From Limnochordia bacterium (GTDB lineage Bacteria > Bacillota > Limnochordia > DUMW01), in the NCBI GenBank assembly GCA_023230925.1, contig JALNWK010000093.1:1-5070 (forward strand): a DNA stretch of 5,070 nt, read 5' to 3'. The translations under genes were made by a program, and so were the position numbers. Of this stretch, positions 1 through 5,070 are shown in pieces. The notes beneath the pieces were generated by a model. It had not been told where the DNA came from. It did not search any database and worked only from the letters and a program-made list of their open reading frames with translations. Each line of letters starts with the position of its first letter. The first letter of the stretch is position 1.

Positions 1-240
1 CATTACCTGCTACCTAACCTAGCGAAAATTGGATAGCATCTCCTTAGCTTCCAAAGTTACATTCTTTGGGGGAAAGGGGGTCCTGTCTCTTCCCCCAGAT
101 TTTTCAACCGCCAAAAACAATAGCAATGCCCGACCGGTTTACATTAGGGTCATTTCGAACCCTGTTGCGGAAGTGCTGGCTCGATCTCGCGATCGCTTGA
201 CGATGGGTTCCAACAAATGGTAGCATAATTCTAGAAATGT
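1..240. other. Gene-poor left edge, no supported gene
   Basis: I see no convincing gene here. A 64-codon open frame starts at a TTG at 29 and ends at 223, but it has no Shine-Dalgarno sequence, no ATG and no recognisable motif. On the minus strand a 39-codon frame, open to the stop near position 20, ends in residues reading KNVTLEAKEMLSNFR; it could be the tail of a decayed gene, but no family can be named. The only structure of note is the terminator-like hairpin at 65-104, listed separately. Given the transposase debris just to the right, this stretch is probably also decayed accessory DNA. Confidence 0.4.
65..104 (+). terminator. Terminator-like hairpin with T tract
   Basis: GGGGGAA at 68-74 pairs perfectly with TTCCCCC at 90-96. 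The stem can be extended outward by T67-A97, a T66-G98 wobble and T65-A99. It is followed at once by five T residues (100-104). This is the shape of an intrinsic terminator for a transcript coming from the left. The 15-base loop is longer than usual and contains a second G5 run that could compete for the C tract. No intact gene is seen upstream in the window. Confidence 0.4.
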
Positions 241-277
241 CTATCTCAGTAAGTGCAGGTCAAAGGGATAAAAAAGC

Positions 278-333
278 AGACACCGGGTAGTAATCCTAAT
301 AAATCACCTCAATAAGGAGATGACCCGATGTCT
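278..333 (+). promoter_or_regulatory. Nested inverted repeats enclosing SD and start codon
   Basis: The 11-base arms 278-288 (agacaccgggt) and 323-333 (acccgatgtct) pair at 10 of 11 positions. Inside them, TCACCTC at 304-310 can pair with GAGATGA at 317-323 at 6 of 7 positions; A323 is shared with the outer stem. The SD AAGGAG (314-319) falls partly in the inner stem, and the ATG at 328-330 falls in the outer stem. The transcript could therefore hide both initiation signals of the transposase-like frame that follows. Insertion sequences such as IS10 and IS50 are known to use sequestering structures of this kind to block translation from read-through transcripts. Applying that here is inference. 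Confidence 0.4.
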
Positions 334-528
334 ACTATCGGTATACCCAGATTTGTTTGACGCCGCAGAGTAGATCATGCTGAGGCTCTGGATGAGTCAA
401 CAGCGGGTATCCGTTGGCCCCGACAAACGCTATAAGTAGTATGTTCGCCCTGCGGTAGGGCGGCCAAGAAGATCCAACAGATTGTGTGTCCCACTGCAAT
501 GAGATTTATCTTGAGGCTTCCGGTATAA
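328..528 (+). pseudogene. Broken transposase-like N-terminal remnant
   Basis: An ATG at 328 lies 8 bases after a good SD (AAGGAG, 314-319), but the frame meets a TGA after ten codons (MSTIGIPRFV) and two more stops by 528. Read through the stops, it has a short segment reading GIRWP and, shortly after, VVCSPCG. This order (an RWP tripeptide, then a C-x2-C-G zinc-ribbon half) resembles the N-terminal zinc-ribbon region of IS1595-family transposases; many other transposases, including ISL3, also have an N-terminal zinc ribbon. The match is short and the frame decayed, so the family is tentative. It may be the front of the same element whose back is seen at 590-760, with a large internal deletion, or a separate element. 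Confidence 0.35.
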
Positions 529-589
529 CCAATGTCGGTGGTCCTATGGCTACAAGACGTATGGCTAGGCTGATTCAGTTCCTGTGTAA

Positions 590-760
590 GGCTTATACGG
601 TCACGGAAGGTGCACAGCCACACATTGGCGAGGCATGTTGAACCATGCTCGCTACCCTACTAGTAACGGTAAGCTAGAAGGAACCAACAGTAAGATCAAA
701 GCCATAGAACTAGAATCATATAGCTTTCATGATTTGGAGTGCTTTCGGCCGAGGACCTAA
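590..760 (+). pseudogene. C-terminal fragment of ISL3-family transposase
   Basis: The frame ending at the TAA at 758-760 reads HWRGMLNHARYP, then TSNGKLEGTNSKIKAIE, then YSFHDLECF near the end. This is the C-terminal signature of ISL3-family (IS204/IS1001/IS1165) DDE transposases: the H-W-x-G-[IM]-L-x-H motif, then N-G-x-[LI]-E-G-x-N-x-K-I-K with the catalytic glutamate, then Y-x-[FY]-H/R-D-x-E-x-F. Full-length family members are around 400 residues; only about the last 50 remain, with a TAA at 587-589 just upstream. A neighbouring frame (561-600) reads LIQFLCKAYTVTE, which may be the family's N-x-P-L-x-K-A-Y-x-L-K-E stretch, out of frame and separated by a deletion. It cannot be active. Confidence 0.75.
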
Positions 761-1000
761 GGCAATGGGGAATAAGAAAGAGGTTCGCACCTACAGAGAT
801 GAACCGGTAAAAACACTGATACATCGCGCTAACGCGATTGTTTGCATCCAGGCATATGAATTACTGAGGTTCTTTTGAAGGTTATTATCATGGTATCTGG
901 TTAAGTACTCTATATGTTTGGGGTTTCAACGGGGATTTCTTGCACGAAAACTAGCAAAAGCGGCTAGACCATTTACGACGAAGTAGAAGAAAGGAGTCTA
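761..1000. other. Noncoding stretch between IS remnant and Cys-rich gene
   Basis: No open frame of note is seen. The first 50 bases after the transposase stop may carry decayed right-end sequence of the insertion element (the CACCTACAGAGATGAACCGG area, 789-808), but no matching left end was found. A compact hairpin sits at 823-838. CTAGC (951-955) and GCTAG (963-967) form a small inverted repeat upstream of the next gene. I found no -35/-10 pair with good spacing; TATATG at 911-916 is the best -10-like hexamer but has no good partner. Confidence 0.4.
823..838. repeat. Small perfect hairpin ATCGCG-CTAA-CGCGAT
   Basis: Six-base arms at 823-828 and 833-838 are perfect inverted repeats around a four-base loop. 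The stem can be extended by an ACA/TGT pairing if one T is bulged. No T-run follows, so it is not a standard terminator. It lies about 60 bases past the ISL3 remnant, so it could be left over from the element's end or simply be chance. Confidence 0.35.
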
Positions 1001-1008
1001 GACCAATG
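991..1008 (+). promoter_or_regulatory. SD and ATG, out of frame with Cys-rich gene
   Basis: AAGGAG at 991-996 is followed after 9 bases by an ATG at 1006-1008, a textbook initiation site. The frame from this ATG reads MRSKLNAVKPIHAVLC and then runs off into an unrelated frame ending in a TGA near 1162. The protein body starting at 1050 is in another frame. One extra base in the CTTT run near 1048-1051 would join the two and give a complete signal peptide, so this site very likely belongs to the Cys-rich gene. Confidence 0.6.
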
Positions 1009-1049
1009 CGTTCAAAGCTAAATGCAGTGAAACCTATTCATGCCGTGCT

Positions 1050-1385
1050 TTGTCGGTGTTGTTGGTGGCGGCTATTCTGGGCCTCGCACTTGCGTATGAC
1101 TGCGATTGCGATTGTATCTGTAACAATAGGTGCGGTGTCACGGATCTTCCACATTTCATGATATATATGGGACCAGCGGATGTGGATATCCATTGCAGTA
1201 CTGGAACACATTGGTTTTTTTACTACTGGCCGAGGAAATGCACCTATAACATCAAGAACGAGCATGGTCGGTACGAGTGTAGAGATTGTGGTATAAGTTG
1301 TGTTAGTCACGCTCGAGATCTTATCCACGAGTGCGGCCACGACATTAACTGCGGAAAACAGTATATCGAATGTCCGGACTGGTAA
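1050..1385 (+). CDS. Secreted Cys-rich small protein, start apparently frameshifted
   Basis: I do not recognise this family. The open frame runs from a TTG at 1050 to a TAA at 1383-1385 (111 residues). Residues 1-15 are the hydrophobic core of a signal peptide ending in ALA, a good signal peptidase I site before Tyr16. The predicted mature part is about 96 residues with 13 cysteines (18, 20, 22, 24, 28, 49, 64, 77, 80, 84, 95, 101, 108) and seven histidines. It opens with an alternating DCDCDCIC stretch and has a later C-x2-C-x3-C group and HECGHD. This suggests either several disulfides outside the cell or metal binding. The TTG has no SD. The real start is probably the ATG at 1006, whose frame would supply MRSKLNAVKPIHAVL directly before the hydrophobic core if one base were restored near 1048-1051. 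The gene is therefore either a recent pseudogene, a sequencing error or a frameshifted gene. It lies 370 bases ahead of a two-permease ABC operon; a role as a toxin, bacteriocin or binding protein is speculation. Confidence 0.6.
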   Translation: MSVLLVAAILGLALAYDCDCDCICNNRCGVTDLPHFMIYMGPADVDIHCSTGTHWFFYYWPRKCTYNIKNEHGRYECRDCGISCVSHARDLIHECGHDINCGKQYIECPDW

Positions 1386-1755
1386 GCTGTGTAGTTTGTG
1401 ATTGATTCTGTGAACGGTTTGCATGTGGAATGGGAACGCCGCTTTTGCTTATAACCACATCAGTTGTTTTTGCACGTATGACTGTATTTAGGTGTGTGAG
1501 GCCTACGGAGCATAGTCTGCTGACGAGCTACTTCAATCGCTTCTTTGGATTCGCCGGGTAGGATACGCGGGGGATTTGTATTATGAGTGTCTTCTCTTCG
1601 CTAGGGATGAAGGGGTGGTGAGACGTTTTTGTCGTCGAAACGTAGACTGTCTCTGGGGTACCTAGTACAGGGATTAGTGAGTAAAAGAGTACATGTTGGG
1701 ATTCCGCGGTACAGCCATGGTTATTGTTATGGCCGCATGCTCAGGAGGAACGCAT
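1386..1755. other. Intergenic region before the ABC operon
   Basis: This stretch has no supported gene. ATGTGG (1423-1428) and CCACAT (1455-1460) can pair across a 26-base loop with TTTTT at 1467-1471 a few bases later, a weak terminator candidate for the Cys-rich gene. ACGTTT (1623-1628) and AAACGT (1638-1643) form a six-base hairpin; GAGAC (1620-1624) and GTCTC (1649-1653) offer an alternative pairing around it, so a switching leader is possible but unproven. A 12-codon frame from the ATG at 1583 reads MSVFSSLGMKGW. I found no -35/-10 pair with normal spacing, although the operon promoter must be here or further upstream. Confidence 0.4.
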
Positions 1756-1758
1756 ATG
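1743..1758 (+). promoter_or_regulatory. Strong SD that fixes the first permease start
   Basis: AGGAGG at 1743-1748 is followed after 7 bases by the ATG at 1756. The same frame is open back to an ATG at 1693, but that codon has only a weak AAAGAG-like sequence before it, and the added 21 residues are not needed by the family. The start at 1756 puts the first membrane helix at the usual distance from the N-terminus. Confidence 0.8.
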
Positions 1759-2970
1759 TCTGTGTTTTCTTATCTTTTGCGCTCGACAGTGTTAGAAGCA
1801 AAACGTGATCGTAGGTTTTCGTTGTTGCTGGTGTTAAGCGTTGCCGCATCGGTTTTCATATGTGGTTTTGTGCTGTCTATGTCCTTTAGTTCGTATGTTG
1901 CACCAATCGCCTTTGGTAGATCGATACAGGGACGAACTGTTAGTGTTTTGCCTGGGGTTACGGCGATTCAACCGCTGGGTATGAGTGGATTTGTCTATCC
2001 CACATCAGAAGAAAAGTTATCGGCACTAAAGCGTCAGATTGGGAATGTGGACTTTGCATATCTTGAGTCATCGGCAATCGGTAGACTATTCATGGAAAAC
2101 GAGAGCACAGAGGTATTCATCTATTACGGGGCCGGTGAATACATTGAAGGCAAGGAACTTCGGCTTGTAGGGGGGCGCTGGCCCCAGGATGATACCCAAG
2201 AGATTGTCATAAACATGGACTTTGCACAGATGCTCCAATTTGAAAGCTCCGAAGGCTCCAGATTAGTGTCGATTGACGATGCCGAGTACCTGGTGGTGGG
2301 CATAGTGGAGCAGAGGACCGACTCACTCATACAGCAGTACCAGGAGACAATCGGTGGGGATGCGCCAGAGTCTTCACCGATGGCCTATGTCTTCGGATTT
2401 TCTGCTTTCAACAACAGTCATCGGCAGCTTCTACCGCAAACCAGCATTGTCCCACGGGAGGGCGCGGTGGCCCAGGTACTTTTGAAAGTGGAAGCTATGG
2501 TCCGGGAAGGATGCTTTGGGCAAGGAGTGGTAAACACAAACGTGGTTAGAAGACTACTAGTTCATCCTCCGGGCACAAAGTCGGTGAATGCGGTCATTTT
2601 CTTCTTTATCGGGTGTATTCTGCTTGGGGCGCTTCTGATTGTGATCAATGTACAGCTTAGCCGGATTAAGCGTGCTATTGGTATTGGAGCCACCAAACGG
2701 GCGCTGGGCGTATCCAGACGGGCCCTTGCCCTTGAGGATAGTCTAAGAATCCTGTTGCTGGCGATTATTGGTTCGTTACTAGGACTTGTGCCGTTGGTGG
2801 GGGCGATTAACCTATTACCTGCCTGGGCCAAGCCTTTGGTTCCCCTCAACTTCATTTTTCTAGGTGTCATCATGTTGTTTGTTGTACTCTTTGTGGTTAT
2901 GAGTGGCGTTATTCCGGCGCTAATTGTATCGAAGACCGATATTGTTGAGGCCTTAGCGATTCGCGAATAG
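1756..2970 (+). CDS. FtsX/MacB-type ABC transporter permease (first subunit)
   Basis: This is a membrane subunit of a type VII (MacB/LolC/FtsX-like) ABC transporter, 404 residues from the ATG at 1756. A basic N-terminal stretch (AKRDRR, 15-20) leads into membrane helix 1 at about 22-44. A large extracytoplasmic domain follows (about 45-270), with the place and size of the MacB periplasmic core. The C-terminal FtsX domain has helices at about 279-299, 329-354 and 364-390. After the second helix comes IKRAIGIGATKRAL, matching the family's I-x-x-x-A-I-G-A-T/S-x-x-x-I coupling region that meets the ATPase. The end, VSKTDIVEALAIRE, matches the usual A-x-x-x-P-x-E-A-L-R tail. Length and topology are those of full members. 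It probably pairs with the next, different permease above an ATPase dimer. The substrate is not evident. The gene ends in tandem TAG codons, 19 bases before the next start. An alternative start at 1693 would add a hydrophobic stretch with a cysteine and is less likely. Confidence 0.88.
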   Translation: MSVFSYLLRSTVLEAKRDRRFSLLLVLSVAASVFICGFVLSMSFSSYVAPIAFGRSIQGRTVSVLPGVTAIQPLGMSGFVYPTSEEKLSALKRQIGNVDFAYLESSAIGRLFMENESTEVFIYYGAGEYIEGKELRLVGGRWPQDDTQEIVINMDFAQMLQFESSEGSRLVSIDDAEYLVVGIVEQRTDSLIQQYQETIGGDAPESSPMAYVFGFSAFNNSHRQLLPQTSIVPREGAVAQVLLKVEAMVREGCFGQGVVNTNVVRRLLVHPPGTKSVNAVIFFFIGCILLGALLIVINVQLSRIKRAIGIGATKRALGVSRRALALEDSLRILLLAIIGSLLGLVPLVGAINLLPAWAKPLVPLNFIFLGVIMLFVVLFVVMSGVIPALIVSKTDIVEALAIRE

Positions 2971-2975
2971 TAGTT

Positions 2976-2992
2976 AAGGAGATAACACTATG
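2976..2992 (+). promoter_or_regulatory. SD of the second permease
   Basis: AAGGAGAT at 2976-2983 sits just after the tandem TAG stops of the first permease and before the ATG at 2990. The close spacing suggests ribosomes that end on the first gene can restart on the second, keeping the two subunits in balance. Confidence 0.8.
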
Positions 2993-4228
2993 CGCATTAC
3001 TAAACTAGTTTTTCCCTCATTTGATTCGGTGAACATCCTCCGTTTCGTGTTGGTTGTCTTACAGGTTACTACTGCTTTATCTGCGTCATTACTGGCGGCT
3101 AATTCATTGTTGTTGCTAAGAACCGGTTTTGTCCAGTACCAGGATGTCTACTTAATTAGTAGGCAGACTGCTATAGGTAGTCAACCGACCCAAATTGATC
3201 TCGATTCTCTAGAAGATCTAGAGGCTTCGTTGAAGCGATTGTTACAGGATGACTCGGCCTATCTTGGTGCCCTATCGAGCACAGACCTACGTGGTATGTT
3301 CAGGGTGACCATGGCAAAAGATGAGTGTGCTTACAGGGTTAGTCGTGCATTAAGGATAGATAAGCATGCGATGAGTCTGTTGGGATATGATATGCGAGAA
3401 TACGACCCAGCTTTACTAAGCGGTGAGCATGCAAGTGTGGTTATCTCTGCACGATTACGTCAGGAAGTGTTTGGTGCCGACAAGGGTGTTATTGGCCAGA
3501 GCATACAGATATCCGACACCGATGCGGTCCCTGTAGGTGAGTACATAGTGGTTGGTGTATATAACTCAGAGGCCGGTAGTCAGGAAGCGTTAACCGGTGG
3601 TTACGACCTTCTTTTCACTAGTACCCAAGCAGGTAGTAAAAGACATTTTGGATATTTGGTTCTTCGGACAGAGGCTAGTTCGGATTTGGTGCTAGACTGT
3701 TTCAAACAAGCGGCGATGCAAACTGGTTTTACCTTTCCGAGTGATGTTGGGTGTATTTGCTATACTCATTACCTGAAAGGTACGGCGGATTATGTAAATT
3801 GTCGTGTTCCCTTCTTCCTTTTGCTCGCTTTGGGGATGGTAGCCCTATGCGGTGCTGTCATTGGTCTAGTTCTAACGATCAATGCGAAAATCTCCGAAGG
3901 ACATTTTAACCTAGGAATTTCCCGGGCAATAGGGATCGGCATCCGTTACCTTCGGGCAAGTGTTTTCGGGTGGACTATGGCGGTGTGCTTGGTCTCTGTG
4001 GCCTTAAGTATTCCGCTGGTTTACGGATTTGCCAGACCGTTATTTGCTGCGATCCGGACGCTTACGCCGGAACTTGAGCGTCTACCGGTGGAGTATTTGG
4101 GTGTCTCATCCGGAACGTTCTTGCTTGGTTTTGGCCTGATCAGCATGATTTCTGTGGCAACGGCCTTTTTCGCCGCCTGGCGAGCTTCTAAGATCGATTG
4201 TGTTGAGGCTTTGCGCCTTGGGCTATGA
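2990..4228 (+). CDS. FtsX/MacB-type ABC transporter permease (second subunit)
   Basis: This is the second membrane subunit of the transporter, 412 residues, with the same plan as its neighbour but little obvious identity outside the coupling motif. Helix 1 lies at about 16-41, a large extracytoplasmic domain at about 42-270, and the FtsX domain has helices at about 273-296, 326-348 and 375-396. ISRAIGIGIRYLRA after the second helix matches the IKRAIGIGATKRAL stretch of the first permease. The end, ASKIDCVEALRLGL, is the family tail. The extracytoplasmic domain carries several cysteines, including DECAY, VLDCF and VGCICY, more than in the first permease, so disulfides or metal contacts on the outer side are possible. 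Two unlike permeases with one ATPase recall LolC/LolE-LolD and Vex1/Vex3-Vex2. The stop overlaps an ATG at 4225 (ATGA), but the ATPase probably starts later, at 4258. Confidence 0.88.
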   Translation: MRITKLVFPSFDSVNILRFVLVVLQVTTALSASLLAANSLLLLRTGFVQYQDVYLISRQTAIGSQPTQIDLDSLEDLEASLKRLLQDDSAYLGALSSTDLRGMFRVTMAKDECAYRVSRALRIDKHAMSLLGYDMREYDPALLSGEHASVVISARLRQEVFGADKGVIGQSIQISDTDAVPVGEYIVVGVYNSEAGSQEALTGGYDLLFTSTQAGSKRHFGYLVLRTEASSDLVLDCFKQAAMQTGFTFPSDVGCICYTHYLKGTADYVNCRVPFFLLLALGMVALCGAVIGLVLTINAKISEGHFNLGISRAIGIGIRYLRASVFGWTMAVCLVSVALSIPLVYGFARPLFAAIRTLTPELERLPVEYLGVSSGTFLLGFGLISMISVATAFFAAWRASKIDCVEALRLGL

Positions 4229-4244
4229 TTTCACAGGTGATAGA

Positions 4245-4260
4245 GGAGGAAACCAATATG
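4245..4260 (+). promoter_or_regulatory. SD that fixes the ATPase start
   Basis: GGAGG at 4245-4249 is followed after 8 bases by the ATG at 4258. An in-frame ATG at 4225 overlaps the permease stop but has no SD of its own and would add only 11 residues (MISQVIEEETN) before the conserved LVLDKVHKGY start of the family. The later start is preferred. Confidence 0.78.
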
Positions 4261-4959
4261 TTGGTTCTTGATAAAGTTCATAAAGGCTATGCCTCTGGTA
4301 ATCGAGCTGCTCCCTATACACCGGTACTAAAAGGTGTGGATCTTACGGTAGAAAAGGGAGAGTTCGTTATGATTATGGGGCCCTCCGGTTGCGGTAAATC
4401 GACACTGCTATATATTCTTGGTACCCTAACGATGCCAACCAAGGGACATTACAAAATCAATGAACAAGACATATCGAAGCTCTCAGAAAAATACAGGGAA
4501 AGACTTCGTTTGGGACACTTTGGTTTTATTTTTCAGAACTATCGGTTGTTCCCGCTGAAGACGGTGGCTGAGAACATTGAATTTCCGATGGCGTTTATGA
4601 AAACTCCAAAGGTGGCACGGCTGACTAAAACCGGGATGCTCTTAAGGCGAGTAGGACTTGAGGAAAAGGCCAAGGCCTTTCCGGATCGACTATCCGGAGG
4701 GCAGCAACAACGGGTAGCCATTGCCCGTGCCCTAGCCAATGATCCCGAAGTGATTTTGGCCGATGAGCCTACGGGTAATCTTGATGAGGCTACCACCCAT
4801 GAGATTATGGAGTTGCTTCGCCAACTAAATGGGAAGGGTGTAACCATTGTCATGGTAACCCACGATACGGCCTTAACCAAATACGCGACGAGTGTATATA
4901 CCCTTAATAATGGTATCCTATCATTAACCTCGGCGGCCACAAGTGTGGTTTGTATTTGA
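4258..4959 (+). CDS. ABC transporter ATP-binding protein, MacB/LolD type
   Basis: This is the cytoplasmic ATPase that would drive the two permeases, 233 residues from the ATG at 4258. All motifs are intact: Walker A GPSGCGKST (41-49), Q-loop Q93 in FIFQNYRLFP, signature LSGGQQQR (145-152), Walker B VILADEPTG (165-173) with catalytic Glu170, the D-loop around NLD (174-176), and the switch histidine His202 in VTHD. FQNYRLFP and ADEPTGNLD are hallmarks of the MacB/LolD/FtsE-like subgroup that works with FtsX-type permeases, in agreement with the neighbours. The length is normal for the family. After the expected end (YTLNNGILS) there are about ten further residues, LTSAATSVVCI, that do not look like a family tail. 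The stop lies only 4 bases before the first palindromic repeat, so the last codons may come from an inserted element. The ATPase core is complete and should be active. Confidence 0.93.
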   Translation: MLVLDKVHKGYASGNRAAPYTPVLKGVDLTVEKGEFVMIMGPSGCGKSTLLYILGTLTMPTKGHYKINEQDISKLSEKYRERLRLGHFGFIFQNYRLFPLKTVAENIEFPMAFMKTPKVARLTKTGMLLRRVGLEEKAKAFPDRLSGGQQQRVAIARALANDPEVILADEPTGNLDEATTHEIMELLRQLNGKGVTIVMVTHDTALTKYATSVYTLNNGILSLTSAATSVVCI

Positions 4960-4963
4960 TAAT

Positions 4964-5014
4964 ATAAAAGTGAACCACTTGGGGCAGAAATTATAACATA
5001 AAAGTGATCCACTT
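4964..5014. repeat. Two 17-base direct repeats with palindromic cores
   Basis: ATAAAAGTGAACCACTT (4964-4980) and ATAAAAGTGATCCACTT (4998-5014) differ at one base and are spaced 34 bases start to start. Each contains AAGTG and CACTT arms around a three-base centre. Repeated short sites near the tip are typical of IS21-family insertion sequence ends, where they bind the transposase. Lying directly after a stop codon and before a likely new gene, they could instead be a tandem operator for a dimeric repressor. I favour an IS end but cannot see the element's genes. Confidence 0.5.
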
Positions 5015-5070
5015 CAACCACAATCTGCTATCCTTGATCAGTACCCAAACCAATCAGGGAGCAGGTGAAC
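5015..5070 (+). promoter_or_regulatory. Probable leader and SD of a gene beyond the window
   Basis: The last bases, AGGGAGCAGGTGAAC (5056-5070), contain two SD-like cores (AGGGAG and AGGTGA) at the distance expected if a start codon follows just past the edge. IstA-type transposase genes of IS21 elements often start shortly inside the left end, which would fit the repeats at 4964-5014. No coding sequence is visible, so the identity of the next gene is unknown. Confidence 0.3.

Noticed and set aside
189..196. GCGATCGC palindrome (HIP1-like octamer)
   Set aside because: A single copy in five kilobases is expected by chance often enough and the rest of the window shows no cyanobacterial signs.
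29..223. 64-residue open frame from a TTG
   Set aside because: It has no SD, no recognisable motif and mixed composition, and the terminator-like hairpin at 65-104 lies inside it.
375..623. 82-residue open frame on the minus strand
   Set aside because: It lies opposite the transposase remnant, has no SD and no family features, and is best explained as a shadow of the decayed element.
964..1007. CTAGACCATT and CTAGACCAAT direct repeat around the SD of the Cys-rich gene
   Set aside because: Only ten bases with one mismatch, and no dyad symmetry that would suggest an operator; probably chance.
1038..1424. 128-residue open frame on the minus strand over the Cys-rich gene
   Set aside because: It is longer than the sense frame but has no SD before its ATG, no recognisable domain and no signal peptide. 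The sense frame has a signal peptide, a strong cysteine pattern and a good upstream SD.
1545..1584. TTGGAT and TATTAT as a promoter for the ABC operon
   Set aside because: The hexamers are 28 bases apart, far from the normal 16-18, so they do not form a usable sigma-70 type pair.
4539..5021. 160-residue minus-strand frame opposite the ATPase
   Set aside because: It overlaps the conserved ATPase core on the other strand and reads through the repeats; there is no independent coding evidence.

Overview
This looks like a bacterial accessory region. The strong AGGAGG-type ribosome binding sites, the moderate GC with mixed codon use, and a cysteine-rich protein exported by a plain signal peptide fit a Bacillota (Firmicutes)-like organism, but nothing in the window fixes the taxon. 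The left part is gene-poor and full of decayed mobile DNA. The right part is a compact, intact ABC transporter operon.

Layout. Positions 1-240 hold no convincing gene, only a terminator-like hairpin. Positions about 278-810 hold the wreck of one or more insertion sequences. A well-formed translation start (SD plus ATG at 328), wrapped in inverted repeats, leads into a reading frame broken by stops. At 590-760 comes an unmistakable C-terminus of an ISL3-family transposase. Positions 761-1000 are noncoding. Positions 1050-1385 encode a small secreted protein with 13 cysteines. Its natural start appears to be an ATG at 1006 with a good SD, now one base out of frame with the body. Positions 1386-1755 are noncoding.

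From 1756 to 4959 three genes lie on the plus strand, each with its own strong SD and gaps of only 19-29 bases: two different FtsX/MacB-type permeases of about 404 and 412 residues, then a 233-residue MacB/LolD-type ATPase. The simplest model is two unlike permeases pairing in the membrane, with an ATPase dimer below. This is the arrangement of LolC/LolE-LolD and of pneumococcal Vex1/Vex3-Vex2. Such systems move or sense peptides, lipids or antibiotics at the outer face of the membrane by mechanotransmission. The substrate cannot be read from the sequence.

Past the ATPase, two near-identical 17-base repeats, each with a palindromic core, begin within a few bases of the stop codon. They look like the multiple end repeats of an IS21-type element whose body lies beyond the window, or a tandem operator for the next gene. 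The most interesting candidate system is the unrecognised Cys/His-rich exported protein next to the two-permease ABC exporter. The link rests on proximity only.
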